A stretch of 64,000 bases of DNA from positions 1 to 64,000 of the forward strand of contig CAXQNK010000103.1 of assembly GCA_964225175.1 (NCBI GenBank), written 5' to 3'. A program made the translations under genes and the position numbers. The notes beneath the pieces were generated by a model, which did not search any database, was not told the origin of the DNA, and saw only the letters and a program-made list of their open reading frames with translations. How positions within the stretch are numbered: the first letter of the stretch is position 1; every line of letters starts with the position of its first letter. The stretch comes from WTJD01 sp964225175 (GTDB taxonomy: Bacteria > Pseudomonadota > Gammaproteobacteria > Xanthomonadales > SZUA-36). Positions 43,867 through 52,349 of this stretch are shown one piece after another.

Positions 43867-46572
43867 ATGGCGTCGAAGCAGTTAACTAAAGCGATTACCT
43901 GCACACTTTACTCGGGGGCCTTCGTCGGTTCGGTCTCCGCGCAGGAAGTACTGGAAGAACTCGTGGTCACCGCAACCAAGCGTGCGGAGAGCATGCAGGA
44001 CATTCCGATCGCCGTCCAGGCGATGGGTGCGGAGCAGCTGGAAGATGAAAACATCCAGAGCTTTGCCGATTACGTGAAGTACCTACCCAGCGTCAACTTC
44101 GGTGGTCGCGGACCCGGACAAAACGAGGTGTACATTCGAGGCGCCGCCGTTGATGCGATCAACATTACCGTAGCTGAGTCGCAGGGAAGCGCGCCCAACG
44201 TGGCCCTGTATCTCGATGAACAACCTGTCACTGCTGGCGGCCGTAACCTGGATGTTTTCGTGACAGACATGGAGCGCATCGAGGTGCTGCCCGGGCCGCA
44301 GGGCACACTGTACGGCGCCAGTTCCATGGCCGGTACGGTTCGTCTGATCACCAACAAACCGAACCTGGATGAATTCCAGACGCGCTTCGCGGGCAGTTAT
44401 TCGCAGACGTACAAGGGCTCGGACTCGCATACGCTTGAAGCCATGATCAATATTCCGATCATCAGCGAGAAGCTGGCGTTCCGTGCGGCCCTTTACAACG
44501 ATCACCAGGGGGGTTACATCGACAATGTCGAGGGAACCTTCCAGGCCAATCCGGCGATCAACCCCACCTTCCCTGGCGACAGCGTGTACTACGACGAGGG
44601 CACCGTCTTCGCCAATGGCACCGTGGTTGGGCCCGGCGGCGTCACGATTCCGGTTGTAAAAACCGTAGCCAACAATTCAGCCATGATCGGAGACGACATC
44701 AACGTAGCCGATTACGCAGGTGCTCGCTTCGGGCTGAAATGGGCGATCAACGACGACTGGGATGCGCTGCTTCAGCACAGCCGTCAAAAGCTCGATACGG
44801 AGGGCGTCTGGGATTATGACCCCGATTTGGGTGACCTCCAGGTTGCGCGCTTCCATCCCGACACGCTGAGAGATGAGTTCGCGCAAACCGCGTGGACCAT
44901 CAACGGTCGAATGGGCGCGTTGGACCTGGTCTATACCGGGGCATACCTTGATCGTGAAGTTGATGCGAATATCGACTACACCGGCTACACGAATATCGGC
45001 AAGTTCATTGCCGGTTACCAGTGCGAATACCTGGTGGGCAGTTACTACAACGGGGTGGGTAACTACAGCGACTACAGCACCTATACCACATACTTCTGGG
45101 ATCCCACCCTTGGGGGAGACCCGGGCGTGATCGAATGCGGTGATCCATCCAACCAGGCTAATATCAGCAACGAGGTCACCCGCTGGACGCATGAATTCCG
45201 CATGACCAGCGACTTCGACTCTCCCGTGAATTTCACGGCTGGTTTCTTCTACGAGGACTTCGAAATTAAGCACATTGGCGACTTTAACTACCAGGCGCCA
45301 ATCAACGTTGGATGGGCGCCCATTGACATCAATTCGGCACCCAGGTTCGATGATTCCCCAGCGAACGCTCGCGGGGTGACCAGCCTCGCCACCCAGTTCC
45401 GCAACGACAACCTGCGCAAGGAGGAGCAGACGGCCTTCTTCGGCGAGGTGCGTTGGGACCTGACCGACCGAGTGACAGCCGCGCTGGGCGCGCGTTACTA
45501 CGACCTGGAATACACTTTCCTGGGTTACGGTGCGTGGCGTTACGGAAACCGCCCGTTGTACAACGTCTGCGTCGAGGGCGCAGAGGCCAATTGCGCGGTG
45601 CTGGGTGATGTCGCACCGAACGTGACCGGGGGCAGGAGCTACGGGACGACTTTCGATGGCCTCAACCCGATCAGTATCGACGATACGATATTGAAATTCA
45701 CCCTCTCTTGGGCCGCCACTGACAACCTGTTGGTTTACGCGACATGGTCCGAGGGCTATCGTCCGCCCGGATTCAATCGGGCCGCCGGTGCGAGGGCAGC
45801 CTGGGATCCCAATCGAGAGAATATACGGGATGACGGAACGGATTGTGGGGTAGACCTCGCGATCAACTCGAACCCGCTGACCGGTTTTCCAGGTTACTGC
45901 CTGCCTTATATTTTTGAGTCGGACACACTGGAGAATGTGGAGTTTGGCTGGAAGTCAACCCTACTGGACGGGCGCATGCAGTTTAATGGATCGGTGTACT
46001 CGATGGACTGGAACAACATGCAGGTCAGCCAGTTCGACTCGCAGAACATATCCGTTCTCACCGTGGTCGACAACGGCGGTAACGCCGAGATACTCGGCGT
46101 GGAGGCAGACCTGGTATGGGCGGTCACTGATCACCTGACCCTGTTCGCAGCCGGATCCTACAACGACACCGAACTAGTCTATGTTGACCCCGCGTTTGAT
46201 ATCGTGGTCGCTGACGCCGGCACGCCGCTGCCGCTGACGCCTAAACAGCAGATGACGGCGCGGGCGCGGTACGACTGGAACATGAACAGCGACCTCGACG
46301 GATACTGGCAGATCGCATTCAAGTATGCCGGTGAAGCGATCAACTCGCTGGTCGATACGCCAGAGGAGCCTAATACGACGCAGGATTCCTACACGATTCT
46401 GGACGCGGCCGTAGGTGTCTTGAGCAGCCGGAATGGCTGGCGTGCTGAGCTCTTTGCGACCAACCTGACCGATGAGCGTGCACAACTGCACATCAACCGG
46501 CAGGACTTCTTCGAGCGCACCACCACCAACCGGCCAAGGACCATAGGGGTTCGATTCAGCTACGAGTACTGA
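43867..46572 (+). CDS. TonB-dependent outer-membrane receptor
   Basis: A 901-residue receptor for energised uptake. A Sec signal ends at GSVSAQ, followed by a TonB-box-like ELVVTATKR stretch. The plug domain follows (DIPIAVQAMGAEQLEDENIQ, VYIRGAAVDA, DMERIEVLPGPQGTLYG, AGTVRLITNKP), then a 22-strand-type barrel with many YxDxE strands. It ends IGVRFSYEY, an aromatic-ended last strand typical of outer-membrane barrels. The ATG at 43867 follows a GGGG site. It has no vitamin B12- or siderophore-specific motif I can name. It is divergent from the betaine island and may bring in a bulky precursor; that link is inference. Confidence 0.92.
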   Translation: MASKQLTKAITCTLYSGAFVGSVSAQEVLEELVVTATKRAESMQDIPIAVQAMGAEQLEDENIQSFADYVKYLPSVNFGGRGPGQNEVYIRGAAVDAINITVAESQGSAPNVALYLDEQPVTAGGRNLDVFVTDMERIEVLPGPQGTLYGASSMAGTVRLITNKPNLDEFQTRFAGSYSQTYKGSDSHTLEAMINIPIISEKLAFRAALYNDHQGGYIDNVEGTFQANPAINPTFPGDSVYYDEGTVFANGTVVGPGGVTIPVVKTVANNSAMIGDDINVADYAGARFGLKWAINDDWDALLQHSRQKLDTEGVWDYDPDLGDLQVARFHPDTLRDEFAQTAWTINGRMGALDLVYTGAYLDREVDANIDYTGYTNIGKFIAGYQCEYLVGSYYNGVGNYSDYSTYTTYFWDPTLGGDPGVIECGDPSNQANISNEVTRWTHEFRMTSDFDSPVNFTAGFFYEDFEIKHIGDFNYQAPINVGWAPIDINSAPRFDDSPANARGVTSLATQFRNDNLRKEEQTAFFGEVRWDLTDRVTAALGARYYDLEYTFLGYGAWRYGNRPLYNVCVEGAEANCAVLGDVAPNVTGGRSYGTTFDGLNPISIDDTILKFTLSWAATDNLLVYATWSEGYRPPGFNRAAGARAAWDPNRENIRDDGTDCGVDLAINSNPLTGFPGYCLPYIFESDTLENVEFGWKSTLLDGRMQFNGSVYSMDWNNMQVSQFDSQNISVLTVVDNGGNAEILGVEADLVWAVTDHLTLFAAGSYNDTELVYVDPAFDIVVADAGTPLPLTPKQQMTARARYDWNMNSDLDGYWQIAFKYAGEAINSLVDTPEEPNTTQDSYTILDAAVGVLSSRNGWRAELFATNLTDERAQLHINRQDFFERTTTNRPRTIGVRFSYEY

Positions 46573-46594
46573 GGGAGATCCGCACGCGGACTTC

Positions 46595-46619
46595 AAAGGC
46601 GGGCCATGGGCCCGCCTTT
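46595..46619 (+). terminator. Terminator hairpin after TonB receptor
   Basis: A perfect 11-bp stem AAAGGCGGGCC/GGCCCGCCTTT with an ATG loop starts 22 bases after the receptor stop. The T-run is only the stem's own TTT. Confidence 0.65.
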
Positions 46620-46725
46620 GTCGCTTGGGGGCAGCAATGCCGGTCTGCAAGCCCCGGCATCAGGGCGATCCCGGTTATGATGTAGCCTTGCATGGCCCAC
46701 CCGAATCACGGAACACTTGTACCCG

Positions 46726-48726
46726 ATGTCCGAACACGCCACCGCCGAAAACCGTGACCGTAATCAGGCACTCCTGTCACAGGGTCGCAAGGCACTGAGC
46801 GACGGGAATTTCGATCGCGCGATGCAGCACGCCCGAGAGGTGCTGGCAGATGACCCGGAGCAGGAAGAGGCGCTGTATCTTTTGGCTGTCTCACAGCGCT
46901 ACGCGGGTCAGGTCGATCAGGCCTTGACGACACTGGAGAAGTTGCAGTCATTAAAGCCCGATTACGGGCGCGCTTTCCAGGAGGCCGGTCACTGTCACCT
47001 GGCCAAAGGCCAGCCAGAGGCAGCGATCAACGCTTTTCGGCGCGCCGTGGAACGCAATAATTCCCTGATCGCGAGTTGGAATGCCCTGGCCCGCCTGCTG
47101 CAGCCGCTGGATGTCGCCGCGGCCGCGCAAGCCTCAGAACAGCACCGTCGGCTGGCCGCCCTGCCGAAGGAACTGCTGGGCGTCAGGAACATGATCGCCG
47201 AAGGTCGACCCTTCGTGGCCGAGCAGGTTTGCCGCAAGTTCTTGCGCCAGAATCCGAAGCACGTGGAGGGAATGCGTCTGCTTGCCGACCTGGGCGTTCG
47301 GGCCGGTGTCCTTGACGATGCGGAATTCCTGCTGGAAAGCGCGTTGGAATTCGAGCCGGAGAATCGTTTCGCCCGGCATGATTACGTGCAGGTGTTGTAT
47401 CGAAGACAAAAGTACGCGCAGTCTTTGGCTGAGGCGAAAAGTCTGCTGGATGCTGAGCCGGACAATCTCGACTATCGCGTGAGCTACGCCAATCAGTGCG
47501 TGGCGGTGAGCGATTATGATACCGCGCTGCAGATTTATGACTACGCGGTGGGTCGAGTCGATGACGCCCATGCCCTGCACCTGTTGCGGGGTCATGCATT
47601 AAAGACCATTGGCCAACTCGAGCCGGCCATTGAGGCCTATCGGCATGCTTATCGGGATCGCTCGGATTTCGGGGATGCTTACTGGAGCCTGGCGAATCTC
47701 AAAACCTACGAATTCTCTGCCGAGGAAGTGGACCGGATGAGCATCGCGGAGGCGGCTGAGACTACAACTTCGGAAGACCGAATCCACTTGTGTTTTGCTC
47801 TGGGAACCCATTACGAGCGCCAGGCGGATCACGAATCCGCCATGCGGCATTATGAACGCGGTAATCGTCTGAAGAAAGAAGAGCTTCGTTACGATGCGGA
47901 TCGAATGTCCAAGCACCTCAATTTGCAGATCGATTATTGTGATCCTGAGTTGTTTGAGAGCAAGCAAACATCGGGATGCGCTTCACCGGATCCGATTTTC
48001 ATCGTGGGCATGCCGCGCGCGGGTTCGACCCTGCTAGAGCAGATTCTGGCGTCGCATTCGGAGGTGGACGGCACGTTTGAATTACCGAATATCCCGGCAC
48101 TTGCATTTCGGCTCTCTGGTCGTCGCAACCTTGATGAGGAGCCGCGGTATCCAGCGGTATTGCCTGAGCTGACGCCGCAGCAACTCAAGCAGTTCGGGGA
48201 AAGCTTTCTGGAAGATACGAAAATACATCGAAAAGGCGCCCCGAGATTTATCGACAAGATGCCGAACAATTTTCGCCATCTCGGCTTGATCAGCCTGATC
48301 CTGCCCAATGCCCGGATCATCGATGCCCGTCGCGAGCCCATGGCCTGCTGTTTCAGCGGGTTCAAGCAGCTGTTTTCCAGCGGGCAGGAGTTCACCTATG
48401 GTCTGCGCGAGGTGGGGCAGTACTATTCAGATTACGTGCGGCTCATGGCGCACTGGGATGAAGTGCTGCCGGGCAAGGTCCTGAGGGTGAATTACGAGGA
48501 CACCGTGGCAGATCTTGAAACTCAGGTTCGACGGATCCTCGAGTTTTGCGAATTGCCCTATGAACAGGCCTGTGTTGATTTCCACCAGACTCGCCGATCC
48601 ATCAGAACGCCCAGCTCTGAACAAGTGAGGCAGCCCATTTACACCAGCGGCCTGGAGTACTGGCGTCAATTCGATCCCTGGCTTGAACCCTTGCGGGAAG
48701 CGTTAGGTGATCTGGTTCCGTCCTGA
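46726..48726 (+). CDS. TPR-repeat sulfotransferase family protein
   Basis: A 666-residue protein. The N-terminal half is a run of tetratricopeptide repeats (ALLSQGRKALSDGNFDRAMQ, EALYLLAVSQRYAGQVDQAL, RAFQEAGHCHLAKGQPEAAI and others). From about residue 420 the PAPS-binding 5'-PSB loop PIFIVGMPRAGSTLLEQIL opens a sulfotransferase domain, with FIDKMPNNFRHLGLISL and DARREPMACCFSGF further on. Such enzymes are common in marine gammaproteobacteria; the sulfated substrate is unknown. The ATG at 46726 is preferred to a TTG at 46717. It may be separate from the operon that begins 63 bp later. Confidence 0.88.
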   Translation: MSEHATAENRDRNQALLSQGRKALSDGNFDRAMQHAREVLADDPEQEEALYLLAVSQRYAGQVDQALTTLEKLQSLKPDYGRAFQEAGHCHLAKGQPEAAINAFRRAVERNNSLIASWNALARLLQPLDVAAAAQASEQHRRLAALPKELLGVRNMIAEGRPFVAEQVCRKFLRQNPKHVEGMRLLADLGVRAGVLDDAEFLLESALEFEPENRFARHDYVQVLYRRQKYAQSLAEAKSLLDAEPDNLDYRVSYANQCVAVSDYDTALQIYDYAVGRVDDAHALHLLRGHALKTIGQLEPAIEAYRHAYRDRSDFGDAYWSLANLKTYEFSAEEVDRMSIAEAAETTTSEDRIHLCFALGTHYERQADHESAMRHYERGNRLKKEELRYDADRMSKHLNLQIDYCDPELFESKQTSGCASPDPIFIVGMPRAGSTLLEQILASHSEVDGTFELPNIPALAFRLSGRRNLDEEPRYPAVLPELTPQQLKQFGESFLEDTKIHRKGAPRFIDKMPNNFRHLGLISLILPNARIIDARREPMACCFSGFKQLFSSGQEFTYGLREVGQYYSDYVRLMAHWDEVLPGKVLRVNYEDTVADLETQVRRILEFCELPYEQACVDFHQTRRSIRTPSSEQVRQPIYTSGLEYWRQFDPWLEPLREALGDLVPS

Positions 48727-48789
48727 TGGACGTGATGCCCCAGGGTCTGCCGCTGCATCACCAGACTGAATCAACCCCGGAGTGAATGA

Positions 48790-49803
48790 ATGAGTACCGA
48801 GCACACTACGTTGTCCCTGGAAGAAATCGAGGCGCTTGCGGCAAAAAGCCTGTCGGCGCAAGGTTGCGACGAGGCGAATGCCGCCGCGGTAGCGCGAACC
48901 ATCACCGCGGCCGAGCGGGATGGTTGCCACGCCCACGGACTGATGCGCTTGCCGGGTTACGTCGCGGCCCTGGCCAGTGGCAAAGTCAACGGAGCGGCGC
49001 AGCCGGGGGCACAGACGATCAGCCCGGCGGTTGTTCAAGTGGATGGAGATCGCGGATTTGCACCTCTGGCGCTGGAGCGAGGCATACCCAGCCTGGCCGA
49101 ACGGGCACACGATACCGGCATAGCGGCCATGGCGCTTGTCAATACCCATCATTTTGCCGCCTTGTGGTACGAGGTGGAGATGGTGGCTGAGCATGGCCTT
49201 TGCGCCATGGCGTGCACGTCTTATAAACCGGCGGTCTTGCCCGCAGGGGGTGGGAAAGCGCTGTATGGAACCAATCCCTTCGCATTTGCCTGGCCGAGGA
49301 AAGGCGCTCGCCCGGTCGTGTTTGACCAGGCTTCCGCGGTCGTGGCCCGAGGTGAAGTGATGCTCGCAGCACGCGAGGGGCACGAATTGCCCGAGGGCGT
49401 CGGCGTCGACGAGCACGGCCGGGCAACGACAGACCCTGAGGCCATCCTTAAAGGCGCCCTAAACGCATTTGGCGGGTACAAGGGCGCGTCGATTGCGATG
49501 ATGGTGGAGTTGCTTGCAGGCGCCCTGATCGGGGAATGCTTCAGTTTCGAAGCCGCGGAACGCGACAACAATGATGGCGGGCCGCCCCGTGGCGGGGAGT
49601 TTATTCTGGCCATCGACCCCGCGAGCTTCGGCGATCCGGAGGGATGGCAGGCGCATGGTGAGCGTTTGTTCACGGCAATTCTCTCGCAATCGGGAACACG
49701 TTTGCCGGGCGACCGGCGGTATCAGAACAGGCAGGGTTCGGGGCAGAGCGGAGTTGAAGTATCAGTTGCCCTGCTTGACGAAGTGCGCAAGCTGTCGGAC
49801 TGA
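48790..49803 (+). CDS. LDH2/malate dehydrogenase family oxidoreductase (possible Pyr2C reductase)
   Basis: A 337-residue NAD(P)-dependent reductase. The family markers are the catalytic-site AERDGCHAHGLMRLPGYV (the usual SHG reads AHG), GIAAMALVNTHHFAALWY, YGTNPFAFAWPRKG and GYKGASIAMMVELLAGAL. Members include malate, lactate and ureidoglycolate dehydrogenases, and Delta1-pyrroline-2-carboxylate reductase (LhpD), which acts in hydroxyproline catabolism. A GGAG site 7 bases before the ATG supports the start. As first gene of an operon with an aldehyde dehydrogenase and betaine carriers, a cyclic imine substrate such as a proline or hydroxyproline derivative is plausible (inference). Confidence 0.8.
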   Translation: MSTEHTTLSLEEIEALAAKSLSAQGCDEANAAAVARTITAAERDGCHAHGLMRLPGYVAALASGKVNGAAQPGAQTISPAVVQVDGDRGFAPLALERGIPSLAERAHDTGIAAMALVNTHHFAALWYEVEMVAEHGLCAMACTSYKPAVLPAGGGKALYGTNPFAFAWPRKGARPVVFDQASAVVARGEVMLAAREGHELPEGVGVDEHGRATTDPEAILKGALNAFGGYKGASIAMMVELLAGALIGECFSFEAAERDNNDGGPPRGGEFILAIDPASFGDPEGWQAHGERLFTAILSQSGTRLPGDRRYQNRQGSGQSGVEVSVALLDEVRKLSD

Positions 49804-49870
49804 AAGCGCTCATGAAGGCCAGGCCGGGAAACAGTCCGGTGCCTTTTGAACTGACTGAAGGAATCACGCG

Positions 49871-51313
49871 ATGAGAAATGAATCAAAAGGCCACTTTATC
49901 AATGGCGCCTGGCTGCAAGTTGGTCCCGAATTCGAGAGCGAAAACCCTTCGGATCTCGATTCGCCCATCGGGTCTTTCCATGCGGGTGGACAAAACGAGG
50001 TGGAGGAGGCTGTCGCTGCCGCACGCACTGCATTTTCCGGCTGGAGCGAGAGCCCGCTGGAATTGCGCCAGTCTATCCTGGACCAGATCGGCGCGCGTCT
50101 GTGTGAACGTGCGGATGAAATAGGAACGCTGGTGGCCTCTGAAGAGGGCAAGCCCGTCGCCGAAGGGCGTGGGGAGGTTTATCGCGCCGGTCAATTTTTC
50201 CGCTATTACGCGGCCGAGGTGCTCAGGCCAACGGGCCTGTTGGTGCCCTCCGTGCGTCCCTCCATCGAAGTCGAGGTGACGCGTGAGCCCGTGGGTGTCA
50301 TTGGCGTCATCACACCATGGAATTTTCCCATTGCAGTCGCTGCGTGGAAAATCGCGCCGGCCCTGGCCTATGGGAACTGTGCCGTGCTAAAACCCTCCGA
50401 AAAGACGCCGGCGTCTGCCTGTGCACTGGCCGACATTATTGCCGAAAGTGATCTTCCCGACGGGGTCTTCGGCATGGTCAACGGTGATGGCGCGGGTGCC
50501 GGTCACGCCCTGTGCGCCTCCGCCGAGGTGGATGCCGTGACCTTCACTGGCTCCGTCGCCACCGGACGTGAAGTTGCTCGCCTGGCCACGGAGCGAATGG
50601 CGAAAGTGCAGCTGGAAATGGGCAGTAAGAACGCCTTGCTGGTGCTCGATGACGCGGACATCGATCTGGCCGTGCAATGCGCGGTCAACGGCGCTTATTT
50701 CGGGACCGGGCAGAAGTGCACTGCCTCCTCGAGGCTGGTGATCCAGCGATCCGTCCATGATGAGTTCCTGGAAAAGTTCAGCGCGGCCGCGAAGCAGCTG
50801 AAGGTTGGGCACGCCCTCGAGCCAGATACCCAGATTGGCCCGGTGATCGACCGCCTGCAACTGGAAAAAAACCTTGAATATCTTGAGGTCGGCAAACAGG
50901 AAGGCGCCGAATTGATGTTTGGCGGTGATTGCCCTGAGCGGGCCACTCGAGGGCACTTCATGACCCCGGCGCTGTTCGTTGCGGGTCGCAATGACATGCG
51001 CATCAACCGGGAGGAAATATTCGGGCCGATCGCCTGTATCCTGCAAGCTGATGAGTACGAGGAGGCCCTCGCCATTGCCAATGACACGGACTTCGGCCTG
51101 ACGGCCGGCATCATGACGCGATCACTGTCGCGGGCAGCACATTTCAAACGCCACGCACAGGCTGGATGCGTGATGGTTAATCTCCCCACTGCCGGCACTG
51201 ATTACCATGTGCCTTTCGGAGGTCGAAAGGCTTCAAGCTTCGGGCCTCGAGAACAGGGACAGTTCGCGCGGGAGTTCTTCACCATCTGCAAGACAGCCTA
51301 CGTGTGCGCGTGA
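49871..51313 (+). CDS. NAD(P)-dependent aldehyde dehydrogenase (semialdehyde type)
   Basis: A 480-residue aldehyde dehydrogenase. The catalytic Cys is in FGTGQKCTASSRLVI, the general-base Glu in VQLEMGSKNALLVL, and the NAD fold in VGVIGVITPWNFPIA. INREEIFGPIACIL is also normal. The length and details are close to alpha-ketoglutarate semialdehyde dehydrogenase or succinate semialdehyde dehydrogenase. An AAGGAA site sets the start. It lies 67 bp after the LDH2-type gene. In hydroxyproline degradation such an enzyme makes alpha-ketoglutarate from its semialdehyde; that role here is inference. Confidence 0.87.
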   Translation: MRNESKGHFINGAWLQVGPEFESENPSDLDSPIGSFHAGGQNEVEEAVAAARTAFSGWSESPLELRQSILDQIGARLCERADEIGTLVASEEGKPVAEGRGEVYRAGQFFRYYAAEVLRPTGLLVPSVRPSIEVEVTREPVGVIGVITPWNFPIAVAAWKIAPALAYGNCAVLKPSEKTPASACALADIIAESDLPDGVFGMVNGDGAGAGHALCASAEVDAVTFTGSVATGREVARLATERMAKVQLEMGSKNALLVLDDADIDLAVQCAVNGAYFGTGQKCTASSRLVIQRSVHDEFLEKFSAAAKQLKVGHALEPDTQIGPVIDRLQLEKNLEYLEVGKQEGAELMFGGDCPERATRGHFMTPALFVAGRNDMRINREEIFGPIACILQADEYEEALAIANDTDFGLTAGIMTRSLSRAAHFKRHAQAGCVMVNLPTAGTDYHVPFGGRKASSFGPREQGQFAREFFTICKTAYVCA

Positions 51314-51347
51314 TGGTCGGCACGATTCGTCACGTGAGATGCCTGCA

Positions 51348-52349
51348 ATGATCATCGACGGTCTGCAATACAACAACTGGAACAGGGCCCTGTTCGAGAG
51401 CGCCCGCAGGGTCGGGCTGAGTGCAATTCATGTCACCATTGCGTATTGGGAGAATGCGCAGGAAACCGAGCAGAACATCGAGCAGTGGCGCACCTGGTTC
51501 CAGCAACATGAAGATCTGATTCGCCCGGTGCTCACGGCACAGGACATTATCCAGGCGAGGCAGGAAGGCCGAACCGGGATCATCCTGGGCTTCCAGAATT
51601 GTTCGCCCATCGAAGACGATTATCGGGGCGTGGAACGAATGCATTCGCTTGGTGCGCGCATCATGCAGTTGAGCTACAACAACCAGAGCCTTTTGGCGAC
51701 GGGCTGCTATGAAGACCAGGACAGCGGCATCACCCGGTTTGGCCGGGAGGTGATCCGGGAAATGAACCGGCTGGGCATGGTGATCGACATGTCACATTCC
51801 GCCGAGCAATCCACTCTGGAGGCCATTGAACTTTCCGAACGCCCGATCGTGATTTCGCATGCCAATCCCAGCAGTTTTCACCCGGCCTTGCGTAACAAAT
51901 CGGACCGGATTCTGGATGCACTGGCGGAATCGGGCGGACTGCTGGGCTGCAGCCTGTACCCTTTTCACTTGCCCGGTGGATCGGAATGTACCCTGGAAGC
52001 GTTCTGTGACATGCTGTGTCGGCTGGTCGACCGGTTAGGAACTGGCCGTGTAGGGATAGGATCCGACCTGTGTCTTGGGTGGGGCTATGATACCCTCGTA
52101 TGGATGCGCAACGGCAAGTGGGCAAGAACCCAAGACCACGGTGAGGATGAGTCTGCCACGCCGGCCTGGCCCGATCAGCCACCCTGGTTCAAGGGATTTG
52201 AAGGATTTTACGAGATCAGGAGGGGCCTGGAAGAGCTCGGTATGCACCGCGTGGAAATCGACGGGATCATGGGCGCCAACTGGTTCGCCTTTCTCGACGC
52301 TTCACTTCGGCCCGGAGAGACCCCCCATGCAGGACACATTGACCCATGA
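51348..52349 (+). CDS. M19 dipeptidase-family protein with incomplete metal site
   Basis: A 333-residue protein of the renal-dipeptidase (M19) fold. Only part of the binuclear zinc site is evident: two His in MVIDMSHSAEQST and PIVISHANPSS, and the Asp in VGIGSDLCLG. The usual N-terminal His-x-Asp is replaced (IIDGLQYNNW), and the bridging Glu aligns with GFQNCSPIE, a Gln. The ATG at 51348 is preferred because family members begin near M-x-IDGLQY; ATG 51339 is an alternative. The gene's stop overlaps the next start as ATGA. It could be a non-peptidase hydrolase acting on the operon's substrate. Confidence 0.75.
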   Translation: MIIDGLQYNNWNRALFESARRVGLSAIHVTIAYWENAQETEQNIEQWRTWFQQHEDLIRPVLTAQDIIQARQEGRTGIILGFQNCSPIEDDYRGVERMHSLGARIMQLSYNNQSLLATGCYEDQDSGITRFGREVIREMNRLGMVIDMSHSAEQSTLEAIELSERPIVISHANPSSFHPALRNKSDRILDALAESGGLLGCSLYPFHLPGGSECTLEAFCDMLCRLVDRLGTGRVGIGSDLCLGWGYDTLVWMRNGKWARTQDHGEDESATPAWPDQPPWFKGFEGFYEIRRGLEELGMHRVEIDGIMGANWFAFLDASLRPGETPHAGHIDP

